A program made the position numbers and the translations under genes. From Spongospora subterranea (Eukaryota; Endomyxa; Phytomyxea; Plasmodiophorida; Plasmodiophoridae), in contig OUQQ01000023.1 in assembly GCA_900404475.1 (NCBI GenBank), forward strand, positions 1 to 64,000: 64,000 bases of DNA, in the 5' to 3' direction. The notes below the pieces were generated by a model, which saw only the letters and a program-made list of their open reading frames with translations, searched no databases and had not been told where the DNA came from. Shown one piece after another: positions 1 to 11,518 of the stretch; within the stretch, counting starts at the first letter, position 1, and every line of letters begins with the position of its first letter.

Positions 1-672
1 ATATTTCTATCGCTTCTTTCGCGAACTAATCAATGAATTCATAATTAACTTTATCGTTGACAACCTCCTTGACGGTTTGGAAACTATAAATTTGAACATG
101 AAAAAGATGCACGATTAGCCTGCTGGAATGCAGTTGGGTTGCAGAAGCTACATTCTCGACAGCGATTCACCCCAAGTCTTACGGGCCACTACAGGAAGGG
201 CGAATGATCAATTCGGCCAAGTTTTGTCGATTCAGGGCTGCTCCAATGTCTGTGACAAGGGCGCAGCCTGGGGACGTCCGACCGCTATGTTGAGGAACAC
301 TGCATTGGTGGACCGTGGGTGGACCCCAGCACCACGCTCATCGTCAATCCGCATATACAGTTGAGAGTACAATGGCCGTTAGCGCTCGCCGATCGTGTTG
401 AGTAATCTGGATAATCGCCTATCGTTCGGTCGCCACGCCGCGTGTTTTTTTCTGGCCCAGCTTTGTCGATTGCGGCTGAAAGCCACTCACCATCACTTCT
501 GCGATTGGGTCGGGATTCACCAGACTCGCACTCCCGGATTTTAGAAAATCCAACAACCATTATGCCTATGGAAATAAGTAAGGGATCCGTAGTCATTTTT
601 TGATTTCTAAATGCATTTTTTTACTTTTTTTTCATCATATTGTTTCAAGATTTTCATTCAGTTTATTTTAGG
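1..672. other. Left-edge region, no resolved gene
   Basis: No complete gene can be supported here. On the minus strand there are coding-like patches: one open frame from about 596 downward beginning MTTDPLLISIG, and another from about 360 to 235 in a different frame. They might be exons of a minus-strand gene running off the left edge. I could not join them with a convincing GT-AG intron, and no family is recognisable. Confidence 0.3.
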
Positions 673-3600
673 ATGGCAACAGGAGCCAATTGCATAGAGG
701 CGTCACCCTCAGAATTGGATCTATGTGGATGCTGCCTTCAAAAAGGCGACTTTGAACTATTGTCCTGCTCGCTGTGTTCTGTGCGTGTTCATCCTGCATG
801 CTATGGTGCCGTAGATTATAAGGATCACTGGATATGCTCCCCATGTTCTTCTCTGTCCGATTCCCTTCGTTCTTCTGCTATCTGCTGCTTGTGTAAAATT
901 CCTGGAGGTTTTTACCATGCAAATGCCTCTGCTCCTTTCATTGCTAAAATATTGTCGATAGGCGCCTTGAAGCCCACTAATATTGACAGTTGGTCGCATT
1001 TATGCTGTGCGCTCTGGATCCCTGAAACTTGGATAGCAGGAGGTAGATGCTTCAACTGAAGCAACTACACCCCATTCTAATGGTTAGCTCAGGAAATGTC
1101 ATGCAACCTATCGTTGGCATCGATAAAGTTCACCCTAGCCGGATGAAGCTTAAGTGTACATTTTGCAAACAAACCAGTGGTTGCGTTCAATGCACTTCTG
1201 GCAGGTGCGCTATCTCGTTTCACGTAATCTGTGGAGTACGAAATGGCGTGCGCTTTGAACTTTTACAAAAAGGCAAAACTGTAGTAACAACTGCTCTGTG
1301 CCTTAAACACAAGGCGCTAGAGGAAAAAACTCTCATACATTCTGATCAGGTTATCATTTTCCAATAGAATTCTCATTCAAATATTAACTACCGTTACTTA
1401 TAGCACGAAGTTGATGACAAAATTGATGATTGTATATGTGATGTGTGCATGAGCGGCGAATCTGCTGATAACAACGTTATTGTTATTTGCGATGGATGCA
1501 ACCTTGCCGTACATCAGCACTGCTATGGAATCATGTCCGTACCCAAAGACGCTTGGTTTTGTCAATGTGCGTTGCTCTTTCTGTCAGCTCGACATGGAGA
1601 AATTATTAACTCGGCTGATTTTAAGGCTGCCAGGCTAATGTCACCGCCAAGTGTGTATTATGTTCAACCTCTGGAGGTGCTGCAAAGCGCCTGGGTGAAA
1701 CCGAATGGGTGCATATTATCTGCATATTCTTCAGCGGACAGGTTTTTTTTTGTTTTTTTTTACAAACTAGACATATACTAATCTTTATATCAGGCATACT
1801 TTGATCAACCAAGGAAATTGGAGTCTGTTCAGAGAGTATCAGAACTGCCCATAAACGAGCCCGGAAGAAGTTGTGAAATCTGCAAAAGTTCAGTGGGCTT
1901 CTGTGCGCCATGCGCCTGTAGCAGCTGTGACAAGTTTTTGCATGTTTATTGCGCTAGGAAAGCAAACCGTCGCACACAAATTTTTTCTTTCAAACATCAA
2001 AGGCACGTTGACATGCCACGGTTGAATTTGTCTTTTCTGACAGTTGAGTTCAGAGAGCATCTTTCTTTCCTCCCTCGATTCAAGTTGCGTGAGTCGCAAT
2101 TTGATTTTGCTTTTCTGGTTTTTTGTGAGACACATGACGGTGCTGAATATAATTTCGATTCTGACCTGCATTCGCCAATCAAGGAGGTAAACAAATCAAT
2201 AGTACTCGTCTTTGATGAAGCGATGTTAAACTGGCATTTCACAGATTGACGGTCCCACCGCTGTTGAAAAGCCCGAACTTGAAAGCGACAATGAGTCCGA
2301 CGATTTCGTCATTTTATCCAAGAAAAAAGGTGCTTTGCTTCCTGATAGATCAAAATCACCTATCGATGTTGCAGACCAAGTCACTGTTTCAAATCCGACA
2401 ACTGATAATGAACGACCGGATGTTCTTGTGTTTTGGGAAGACACCGTGGGTCCTTATTTCTTTCCGATACAAAGCGACCAAATTGCGTTGTTGCAATCAG
2501 AGGCTATTGCTGACGACCCGTCTTTTATAATCCCTCCGTCCCAACATTCCTTCTCCCGTCGGAATTCATTTCCATTTGCGATGCCAATCGCTTTTGAACT
2601 TTCAAGCATTTGTGGTCGCATTGGCATTGAAGCTCAACAAACAATTGCCTCAGCTAATAGTGTTTTGTGTTTGGTGTCGTCAAGTTCTGGACAATGCCTA
2701 TGTGAATTTAGGTTGTTTTTAAACGATCGTCGTGTCCGATCGTGGGAAGATGTTTCTTCTGGTGCTTCGGATGCGATTCCGCGGCTAACCGCAAGCCTGA
2801 ATTCCATGACAGGCTTTCTCGATTCGGAAAATAACAGTTTTGCATCTGAAGAACTCGCCTCTCTTCAAATGGAACTCGTCCATCAGATTCAAGATAATAA
2901 TGTCTTTCGACGCTCGATTTTTAACGCCATTACCGTTCAAGAAATGAGTTCGACTGCTATTGTCAGAAACCAGCATGATAACGAATTACTTCAATCATAT
3001 CTTCAAATCAGTCATTCACAAATCGTTCGACTTTCTTTGGCCAAGGGGTTCTGCGACGTGAACTCACCTCTAGATGAGTTTTCGCATGATCACTTCAACA
3101 CTACTTGTCGTGCCTGTTTTGGAATGGAAGGGACCGAAGTCAATCCGATTGTGATTTGTGAGCTGTGCGGTCTCGCCGTCCACAAGTACTGCTATGGTAT
3201 TGTTGAGGTCCCGGATGGTGATTGGCATTGCGACACATGCTCCAATCGAATTGATGTTGTTGACGTTCAGCACGAATGCTTATTGTGCCCGTTAACCGGT
3301 TTTGCGTTCAAGAGAAGCAATTGTTGCGACATGCCCGTTCATCTTGTTTGCGCCGCTTGGACAGATGGTATCGGTATTGATGCAATGATCGGTGTGTCTC
3401 CAATCGCCAATGTGGCTGAGGCGCTTGCGTCTAAACCGTCTGGTCATGTTTGCTTTATCTGTTCGGATCCTTATGGGATTACAATTACGTGCTCATTCGC
3501 GTCCTGTGATCAGTATATGCATGTAACTTGCGCTTGGGAATTTGGACTCTTCATGACTGTTCAATCAATTGAAGGACACGCTGTTGTCAGTTCATTTTGT

Positions 3601-5640
3601 GAAAATCACACTCCTATTACAGCAGGAGGTCCAGAACGAAATCGATTAACACAGCGTGAAATCCGACTCAAATCTCGGACTCAGAAGCCCTTGCCTTCGG
3701 ACTCTTCTGTAATCGAGTCTGCGCCGCAGAAGCCTCAGCGTCCTGGCAGAAGCCCATATTCTGAACCTGTACCTTCCAGTTTGCCATTACCTCCTCAAGT
3801 TGCTCTAACAACCCCTCGAAATCTCAACGGCGAAGATGTCTATTTAGCTGATGTTTGCGGCATTTGTTTTGGTTTATCCGGTGCAGCTGATGCTCTTACA
3901 ACGTGCGTATATTGTGGAATAGCTGTTCATTTATCCTGCTTTCGCTTTTCCTCAATTTCTCATCAAACGCCTTGGTATTGCTCGAAATGTGCGGCGAATC
4001 TGCAACAATCGAAACCTTTAAAGTGTCAGTTGTGTCCTCGGTTTGGTGGGGCATACCAGCGTGTTTCCTTGGACAGGTGGTGTCATGTTGCCTGTATCCA
4101 ATGGAGTCTTGATCCAAGTACAAGGCGCTCCCTACTCGAAGGTGTAGACGTAATTTCCCCAATTGCGAATCATCAAATGTGTGGGTTATGTTCGTGCTCT
4201 GCTGGTGTTTGCATTCAGTGTTCGAGGATGGGCTGCCCTGAACTTTTTCATCCTCTTTGTGCCCTGTTTTCTGGTTGCTCTCTTCGGGAGGAGGCTGATG
4301 GAATTTTTGCACTTTGTAAAGTACATACCCCATTGCCTTCTGCATCCAAAGACGATTCCAATCCATCCGGTTCAGAAATTGCGTTTTTTGAAAAGCTTTC
4401 CCTTGTTCGAAATGACATGGACGAATTGAGAACTGTTCTTGATTTGGTTCGCCGTCGTGAAAAAGTTAAGCGCAACATATACACCATTCAGTTCGACGCC
4501 ATTGCGACCGAATTACAATTGTCCGAGGAAGCCCTGAAGCGGAAACAGGCTGAGTTAGAAGCAGCTGAACTGGAGAAGATGGAATTAGAAGCGGCTCAAA
4601 GAAAGCAATCAGAGTTGCAGGCTGAGGAATGCCAGAGAGTTGCTCTTGGAGCCGTTGAAATCGAGGAGCGGTACGTCAATTCCCTGGCTGTCGAAGCAGA
4701 GAAGAACGCCAATGCCAAATTCTCGGATTCGCTGGACCAGAAATCTGTCTCTACCAGAGGAAGGCCGCGTTCTAAGGTCACTAACGTGCGAATACCAAGG
4801 TCTGACATTATTATGCCCAGGGACGCGTTGACCCTTAGGCCCCCCAACGTATCCCGGAAATCATCATCACGCCTGGAATTATCATTTTCCATCCCCCGAA
4901 AAAGTCGATTTCAAAAAGCGCAATCAGTTCCTGTTGATTCTAGATCCCGACGGCATACACTGGACGTGCAGAAACGTCCTGCTTCAGATGTTTCCGACAC
5001 CAGTCCAGTTCTGTCTCAGAGAAGACGCGATTCTCTCGCGCCTTCTGTCAAAGGTAAAGCTTCTGCGACGACAAATGGGGGTTTTTCCGAATGGAGGGCA
5101 ACCAGGTCTCGTGGAGAAACGGGATTGATTTCATCTCCAGAAACTGTATTACCAATGAAGAGGACGCTCCATCCAGACTCATCGCAACAGTCTGGCCTTT
5201 CTCCGATATTTCGAAAACGCCGCCGTTCTCTAGGTTCAGCACATCTGTCGCCGAATTCGCAGCCGATGTCAAAGTCCAAGACGTTGTTGCCACGCGTTGG
5301 CAAAAATCAATCTGAAGACCGCTGTGAACGCTTCATTCAATGCATCTCGCAATGTCGGTTAAATCGGCAGCAAAAAGGTCGAGCACTAGAATTTATTCGG
5401 AAGCACCGGAATCAAAGCCGGACTGCGGAAAGGTTCCAGGTTAACGATATCGTTTTGGCCTATCAAAAGGGCCCGAAATTGTACGATTGTAAAATATTAG
5501 ATGTCTGTGCTGACGGATCATATCGATTACATTATATCAGTTGGGCGAAGCGGTACGATGAAGTCGTGCCTCCATCGTCGGTTTTCAAGGATACGCCTGA
5601 AGTCCGAGCTTTACAGGCTGCTCTTGATGATCTGGAGTAA
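673..5640 (+). CDS. Multi-PHD/ePHD chromatin reader with C-terminal chromo-barrel (Tudor-knot)-like domain
   Basis: Six exons keep frame: 673-1042, 1093-1349, 1404-1566, 1626-1741, 1794-2186 and 2245-5640, giving 1564 aa. ATG 673 is the first in-frame start. Four modules follow the BRPF/JADE pattern of a PHD finger, a linker and an extended PHD (ePHD), at roughly aa 10-205, 215-415, 715-880 and 965-1140. Typical cores are CDGCNLAVHQHCYG and CELCGLAVHKYCYG. A Lys/Glu-rich coiled coil sits near aa 1150-1250 and a Ser/Arg-rich basic stretch follows. The C-terminus (about 1495-1555) resembles the MRG15/EAF3 chromo-barrel, with LHYISWAKRYDEVVP. Known families suggest nuclear histone-tail reading; the specific role is inference. 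There is no bromodomain, so this is not a plain NTO1/BRPF orthologue. Confidence 0.85.
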
Positions 5641-6651
5641 GACTGGAAGCGATTTTTCACCTTCCTTTAGTCTCAGAATGAAGTCTATTATTTAGTCAGC
5701 TTCCAAGATTCATAAATTACGTATTTATTCGGATTCCTGCATTCCAATTTTGGCACAGTTCAACAGTTTTGATTTATCACCAAAAGCCGTCGATATGCCA
5801 AGAGACAGATTTGCAATGGTGATGTTAGTCATGAGAGTGCTTAGCGCTTAAGTACTTGCCTTGTGCCGAGATAGTTTTACGATTTAATAGGAAGAATGCC
5901 TTTCGTCAGAAAAGTTTACTGAACGGATTTATTTGGCATTATCGACACCAGTTAAATTTCATAGTAGTCGAGGTTTCCCTTTTGCTCGCTCGTGTTCTGT
6001 AAAAGATGCTTTGGCTGTATCACAATCAACTTATCTACTGTAGGTACTGATTTCGCCAATAAATTCGTCGATAAGTTTGGTTATGCCATTTGGAGACATT
6101 TTATTCTTGATTGAATTATTGCGCTCTTTTCTCAACATTCAACAAAATGCGACGGCCAGCGACAGAAAAACTCTAATTGTCGTGAACGACAGTTCACCCT
6201 GGAATTATGAATTAAATTGCCCTAAACGGTTCGCGAATGATGTGATGGGAATGGCATTTACAGCATTCCCGTATAGCTCGAAAAGTGTTAACGCAATCTA
6301 GTCATTTTTATAAGACTCTGGACGTCTCGTGCAGATCCGTTGGCAATCCCAAACAGCGTCAACGTAATGGTTGGCAATAGGGCATGGTCACGCCGTCTTG
6401 TTCCCCCGGCCCCGAGGCCACGCTAACCTGTACTGTTAAACCTTGGACTGGAACCCTGAGGACTGATCTTGCACTAAGCCGGTCAGCAGATTGGGATCTT
6501 CTCACAGTAGTAACGGTTAGGGCTTCCATCAATCTCCCGAGTCAAATTATCGCAGTACGAATCGGCCGCCATATCCATAATCAATTGATTTTATTATATA
6601 CGTCTCTGTCACGATCGCGTCATCCCTCACTATAATTCTTTGGTGTTAACC
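5641..6651. other. Intergenic region with unresolved coding-like patches
   Basis: About 1 kb between two plus-strand genes. The plus strand has an open stretch at about 6077-6301. The minus strand has coding-like pieces, for example a start near 6567 (MDMAADSYCDNL...) and a patch around 6095-6040 (GITKLIDEFIGEIS). I tried several splice combinations on both strands and none gave a recognisable protein, so no gene is called. The segment before 6652 should hold the promoter of the next gene. Confidence 0.3.
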
Positions 6652-7188
6652 ATGGGCAATTCTCAAGCTTCGACGTCGAGCGGAATGGGTCAGTCCTCGT
6701 TCCCCAAATTATCCCGTCCTGTTAACGCGCCAGATGGAAGCTCCGTGATGAAGCCATCGTTAAAGATTCCTGAAGGAGTAACTCTCAGCGATGATCTCAA
6801 AGGGCGCCTGAAGTTGTCTCCTACCGCCCATAAGACCAAGACGGCACAATCGTTGCAGGTCGGGGAAATGCCGTCTTCACAGACTCCCACAAGTCAGGTG
6901 CAGATCAGCCCGAAAGTTAATATTTCTGCTGATTTGATTTCGCGAGTCAAAACTGCTGCCTCGCCTCGCAACGCCACCAGTCCAAATCTGTATCCTCAAT
7001 GTAGTGATGAACAAATTTGCGAAGCGACGGCGCATCCTGTGAGGATTATCGGGACGTCGCCTTTAACTTCAAGACCAGAGGTCTCCTCTGCAAAGTCCCA
7101 TGTGGCTTTCACTGAGAAAGTCAATGAGGCTTATATAGATTCGCTAGGCTTGGAAGATCAAGTGCGTTCGCGTGTTGAAACCGTCTGA
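6652..7188 (+). CDS. Hypothetical protein with N-myristoylation-type start
   Basis: Single-exon frame of 178 aa. ATG 6652 gives MGNSQAS, a good match to an N-myristoylation signal (Gly2, Ser6). The protein is rich in Ser, Thr, Pro and Lys and looks mostly disordered. Two short similar segments occur, VTLSDDLKGRL near aa 43 and VNISADLISRVK near aa 85. They recall the N-terminal repeat region of MICOS subunits of the MIC19/CHCHD3 type, which are also myristoylated. No CHCH cysteine pairs are visible downstream, so either a 3' exon was missed or the resemblance is superficial. A membrane-tethered small protein is inferred from the start motif only. Confidence 0.6.
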   Translation: MGNSQASTSSGMGQSSFPKLSRPVNAPDGSSVMKPSLKIPEGVTLSDDLKGRLKLSPTAHKTKTAQSLQVGEMPSSQTPTSQVQISPKVNISADLISRVKTAASPRNATSPNLYPQCSDEQICEATAHPVRIIGTSPLTSRPEVSSAKSHVAFTEKVNEAYIDSLGLEDQVRSRVETV

Positions 7189-7301
7189 ACAGGTTAAATA
7201 TTACTGACTCATCTTCATACACTATACCCTCTTATCTGGAAAGGACTTCTTTTGACCATAAATCCTGCCATGGTATAGCTGATTTTTTTGTCATATATCG
7301 A

Positions 7302-7588
7302 ATGAACGCTTCTTTGGACCATGACCAAGAATGGAACAGAATGTCTAAAACTGAAACACTACGTCCCCAAAAAATCCAACAAATGAATTTTCTGGCAATA
7401 CCTGATGAGTGGGATTTTACTGGTTTTGCGCAAATATACGAGAACTATGTCGCTGAATTGAAAACAAGCTTTACGCTTGTAAAAACAATCTGCGATATAA
7501 GTTACCTTCACACAAGAGCGTTCTTTCCAGCATATATAAAAGTGCAGAAGGATTGATAGACAGTGTCCATAACATCATACTTTTATAG
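7302..7588 (+). CDS. Small hypothetical protein (two exons)
   Basis: Exons 7302-7448 and 7502-7588, with a 53-nt intron, restore one frame of 77 aa. The sequence around PDEWDFTGFAQIYENY and the downstream segment SAEGLIDSVHNIILL look like genuine helical protein and lie in different frames that only the intron joins. The family is not recognised. A later 3' exon after the tag at 7586 cannot be excluded. The gene sits between the MGNSQAS-type gene and EMC4 on the same strand. Confidence 0.4.
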
Positions 7589-7946
7589 TCGCTTCGAAAG
7601 TGAGCTACACATGAACAAAATTCGATACGGTGTTACGATAATTAGGTACTTGGGAAAGGACCACATCAACAAGAGACAAGATAATCCCTGTTGCTTTATT
7701 TACGGTTGTCTCTCAATTGCAGATGTGCGATGTGAACGAATACACCAATGGTTAGATAATGATTAACTACGACTGGCACGTGAACTGCAGATTTGTTTTA
7801 ACTTCATCTGATGCAATTGAATCAGATGATAGTCTCTGTTTCGAATACTCTGACGACGGCATGTAAGACCAGGAGTTAAGAAATACTGTAATTCTCTTCG
7901 AACACTTTGAAATAAAACTCCAGAAATCTCCTGTTGAACGGTGACT
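7589..7946. other. Intergenic, upstream of EMC4
   Basis: AT-rich stretch of about 360 nt. A short open frame (to 7766) continues from the previous region but shows no family resemblance. It probably holds the EMC4 promoter; I see no defined element. Confidence 0.3.
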
Positions 7947-8918
7947 ATGTCATCATTGTCCCTGATAAATCAAGAATCAGTGCCTATATATAAGCGACCT
8001 CCAAAACAGACGGCAGCGCCAGATATCAATCATGAGTTGGAGTTCGGGAGGACGCTGCCACAACGCCAGAGGAATGGGATGATTTACTCCAGACCTAAAA
8101 TACGTTCACTGTAGAGTGCTGTAATATACACTGTGGAATTATTAACGGTAAAGAGGTTCCGCTAGCCCAACTGTGAATCAGAATGCTCATCAACTTCAAC
8201 CTATCCAGGACATTCCGCGCTATCGGCGCTCATCAATGGATGCATCTAAACAGATTAGGCGTTGCCGTCCTCTAGATCTTTCGCCTTTGCCTGGGTCTGT
8301 ACAACCTCCGGCGGGGTTTATTCAAGCAAACCAGTTAGCGTCCATGGTACACATGTCGTCCAAAATGAGTAAGTCAAATCGCGTTATTTACGGTTCTTAC
8401 TGCAGAATGCGGCCCGCCGCAATGACACATCACCCACTCAAGAAGAGTCGCTGATATTACAGTCCGCAATGAATATTGCTCAGGCTCCAATGAAGAATGT
8501 TGCTATGACAGGTAACACAAAATTCACAACAAGAAACACTCGTTGATGATCGTTTGACCTTTCAGCCTTCATGTTTTACATGTTCGGTGCCGGCGTTCAA
8601 ATTTTTTCGATTATCATGCTTGGAATGGCGTTCTGGTCGCCACTGAAGGGTCTCATGGATTTGCAAAGGTACTCTGAATAGCGTAAAAGTATCTTTTGTT
8701 AAAACAAATTTAGGAGTTTTGCCAAATTCGATGGCGCCAAAGTGAGTCTGTTAAAAGCGAAACTACTTTATATCTTGACAAATCTAGCAGCATTTGGAGT
8801 TGCACTATGGCAGTGCAACCGAATGGGCCTTCTGCCAAAACCGGCGTTGTATTCGCTAGATGAATTACCATATATGTATCCTTACATGTCACGTGGGACC
8901 AATGGGCTGTTTTCATAA
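7947..8918 (+). CDS. EMC4: ER membrane protein complex subunit 4
   Basis: Inferred exons: 7947-8110, 8154-8346, 8406-8511, 8566-8668, 8714-8918. The C-terminal half is a clear EMC4 (TMEM85/DUF1077): an amphipathic lead MNIAQAPMKNVAM, a first membrane segment (FYMFGAGVQIFSIIMLGMAF), the KGLMDL loop, a second hydrophobic segment and the diagnostic WQCNRMGLLP. EMC4 is part of the ER insertase that places tail-anchored and multispanning proteins. The N-terminal part is longer than usual and poorly conserved, so exons 1-2 and the start are less certain. A stronger-looking donor (gtaagt at 8369) gives a frame stop, so 8347 was preferred. Confidence 0.85.
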
Positions 8919-8991
8919 ATATGTTTTTTGACCGACCCCATAATATTTCGAATCATATTGTTTCCTCAGCCGCATCACGTCTACATCACAG

Positions 8992-9637
8992 TTAGAGAGG
9001 AACGGTTTCTGTGGCGGTTGTGCTTTGCTTGGGCATGCTCAGGTGCAGAACCCCTGAGATTTTTCTTAGTATAGATCTGTTCGGATATAACACAGCTTAC
9101 CTTGAGAAAATGTGGCCTTCATTTTGTCAATGGCTACATTATCTGGGATATCAACATTTCGCCTAAGTCTTCCCCATACCCTTTCTCTTTTGCAGTATTC
9201 AGCATTGTCGCCTGGTTTCGATTCTCCACGTTCAGCACTAAAGCAAAGTTTTCTGTTTTGTAGAAAGATCTCCACCGATAAAGATTCTTTAGAAACGCCA
9301 GACGGTATATCGATTATCAATTCAAAATTCCTATCGTTTTCTATAAGATCTACTCACTACCGTCTCAGCAAAGCTGTTGAACAAAAAAGGACTACCAACC
9401 TATCGGCATGACTGATGCAACAGAAGGCCTAGGAGAAGTGGCGAAAATGTCCATATCAGACCATTCATGATATAAATCGGGTTCAAATTCCGTTAGCAGC
9501 TTAGGAATCTGAATAGGAGGTATATACCGCGCTTTAGGCAATCTTAAACCCTTAGAAGATGGATTCTGAATGGAGAAGCTTCGGTAGCAAACTCTGCCAG
9601 CACGCCTAGCAAACATAGGACACAACCGCTGCAGCAT
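8992..9637 (-). CDS. Mitochondrial small heat-shock protein (alpha-crystallin domain)
   Basis: Exons 9637-9400, 9352-9101 and 9053-8992 (minus) encode 183 aa with 47-nt introns. The first 25 residues are Arg/Ser-rich without acidic residues (MLQRLCPMFARRAGRVCYRS), a typical mitochondrial presequence. The alpha-crystallin domain runs from about VDLIENDRNFELIIDIP to KATFSQGVLHLSMPK, with the usual sHSP layout: a beta-strand block, a Gly-containing loop, then GVL followed by hydrophobic residues. It acts as an ATP-independent holdase, here presumably in the matrix. The gene is divergent from the S26-peptidase-like gene that starts at 9862. Confidence 0.85.
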
Positions 9638-9861
9638 TATTTGATGTTGACGCTATTTACTATATGAACGAAGAAATAAATACCGGAGTGGAAAGTACGT
9701 GTTGTCCGAACTACATTCTGTATGCGGTATCGCAAATTGGGCTATTTCACTCGCGTCTATTGTTTCTCCCAGGTAACATGTGTGGTGGCCACAGTGCGCA
9801 TGAAAAGGCCCTGCACGCAGCGAGCCAGCGACATGACCTGTTATATCATTAGTCAACTGTC
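9638..9861. promoter_or_regulatory. Divergent intergenic promoter region
   Basis: Only 224 nt separate the start codons of the minus-strand mitochondrial sHSP and the plus-strand inner-membrane-peptidase-like gene. A shared bidirectional promoter serving two putative mitochondrial proteins is inferred from layout. I could not identify a definite heat-shock element by eye. Confidence 0.4.
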
Positions 9862-10420
9862 ATGAGGTCAATTGCCACCATCGCGGAACGATCTTTCTGG
9901 GCATTACTCGGTTCGTTTGTCATCATGCCAGATTTTATAGGGTCGGTAACCACTGTGAAAGATGATTTCTTATCGCCATACTTACGGAAAGGTTAGTCGT
10001 TTCGATTAGAGAAAACAAACAATAACTTTGATATATATCAGGAGACATTGCTATTCTCGATAGATTCTCAATTAGGTTTCTCAAGAAACTGGAACGAGGC
10101 TCAATTTTGGCGTACCGCAATCCTTTGAATCATCATCAACTGTAATAATTGTGAATATCCATTAAAGGTGTTAATGCTGTTGAAACAGGGTGTTCGGATG
10201 TCTAGTTGCGAGAGAGGGCGAATGGGTAGAAAAAAGTCAAGGAAGCCATTTGATGATACCTCCTGGTTGCGTTTGGTTTGAAGGAATTACAACTGGTGCT
10301 CAACCCCAGGGTTTAATTCGCGCTAAGGTCTCCTGGGTCATATGGCCGCCGAATAGGTTTGGAGCGGTGTCAAACGTACAAGAATTACGGAACCATGTGA
10401 GATCTATTTTTGATCCTTGA
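9862..10420 (+). CDS. Mitochondrial inner-membrane peptidase (S26, IMP2)-like protein, apparently lacking the catalytic dyad
   Basis: Exons 9862-9991, 10042-10141 and 10189-10420 give 153 aa. The fold signature is clear: a GDIAILDRF strand, ERGSILAYRNP in place of the RGDIV..SP box, EGEWV in place of EGD, PPGCVWFEG in place of P.GH.WVEGD, and LIRAKVSWVIWPPNRF near the end. But the position of the catalytic Ser in SMxPTL reads FLSPYL, so Phe replaces Ser. The Lys of the KR box is absent (QLVFGCLVAREGE). The DS..FGP loop is also lost. It may be a non-catalytic partner of IMP1/IMP2 rather than a protease. The result depends on my splice choices, which keep phase throughout. Confidence 0.75.
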
Positions 10421-10483
10421 ACAAGTCAACTTGCTTTGAAAAAAGAACCGTTTATTTCCTTGTTTACCAATCGTTGTCGTCAT

Positions 10484-10658
10484 CTAATACCAAGCTGTAA
10501 AATACATAATTTGAACAATCAATGCGATGGTTCTTACATCTCTCATGTTCGTGGTCAATGTGACCGTTGCCGTTTTCTACATCTACTTCGATGTCCCCTC
10601 CATGAACTGCAACAGTGAGCATTCCAAGAGCGACCAGAAGAAGGGCAAACAGCTTCAT
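10484..10658 (-). CDS. Small secreted acidic/His-containing peptide
   Basis: Exons 10658-10538 and 10494-10484 (minus) give a 43-aa product. A signal peptide is obvious (MKLFALLLVALGMLTVAVHG), followed by an acidic mature part with DIEVDVENGNG and an HIDHEHER segment. Without the 43-nt intron the frame would run to 10464 and encode 64 aa. The intron has good gtaaga and ttacag ends, so the shorter form is preferred. No family is recognised; it could be a secreted metal-binding or effector-like peptide. Confidence 0.5.
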
Positions 10659-11518
10659 GACGTAGATGTTCACGATTTGATTGATTGTTGAAGAACCTGA
10701 ACGGAATGAGGAATGCTGTCTGGCTTCAAAATGAGTCATCACTGTAGATGCCGGTTTTTAGTTTAACCGACGACACTCTGATTAGCATTACCATGTGCTA
10801 TGCCCAGCAAATACTGTTTACTCTAAAACCAATGAACGCACAGCAATGCTATAGCATGCGAAAAATCGTATAATCGTAGAAGATAATGATACTTTTTGTG
10901 GTAGCAGCATGAATTTTTTTTTATCTTTAACCGTTGAAAAAAGTAGTTTAGTTTTTTTAAGAAAATGATGCCTTATTTATTTCTATAGTAGGCGTTCGGG
11001 CTCGAAAACAGCTTTGATCATCGTCAGAGGTCACGGCTTGAATCAATTTTTATGTGGAACGTGAATTTCACCTACGGATTGGGGGCCGTAAATCAGCTCA
11101 ACGCCAGCCAGCCGTCAATCATCAAAACGATTAGATGGACAATGAAAATAAGTTCTTTTTATTAGCGAGTGAGGGAGACGCGAAGTATATCGCAGATTGC
11201 AGTTCACGGCTTTGATTGATATTTCTTCAACGCTCTGATGTAGTAAACTGATACGGTCAAACACAATTTCGCGAAGTTCGAAGATTTTTCTGGTATTATT
11301 CTTGTATCGACCACGAAATCCGCCATACAGTCAACTTTGCAAACGTACACTGTGTCCAACTCCTCTGTGCTGCGGCCTCCGTGTAAAATACCGCAATCAC
11401 GATATTGCACTAATACAGACGATGGTCGTTGCGATCTGATCTGTAGAACACATGAAACGTCGCCGCAGAAGCTTGGGCATCTCTCTCTAGATCCCGAGTC
11501 TAATTGTAAATAGGAACA
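10659..11518. other. Intergenic region without resolved gene
   Basis: About 860 nt, AT-rich with homopolymer T runs near 10915-10960. A minus-strand open stretch at 11204-11410 has no recognisable domain and no convincing splice partners. The right end should contain the ATE1 promoter. Confidence 0.3.

Noticed and set aside
8369..8405. Strong-looking donor gtaagt in EMC4
   Set aside because: Using it leaves the downstream EMC4 core out of frame with an immediate stop. The donor at 8347 keeps phase.
9470..9500. tRNA T-loop-like sequence gggttcaaattcc
   Set aside because: It lies inside the sHSP first exon and no cloverleaf could be built around it.
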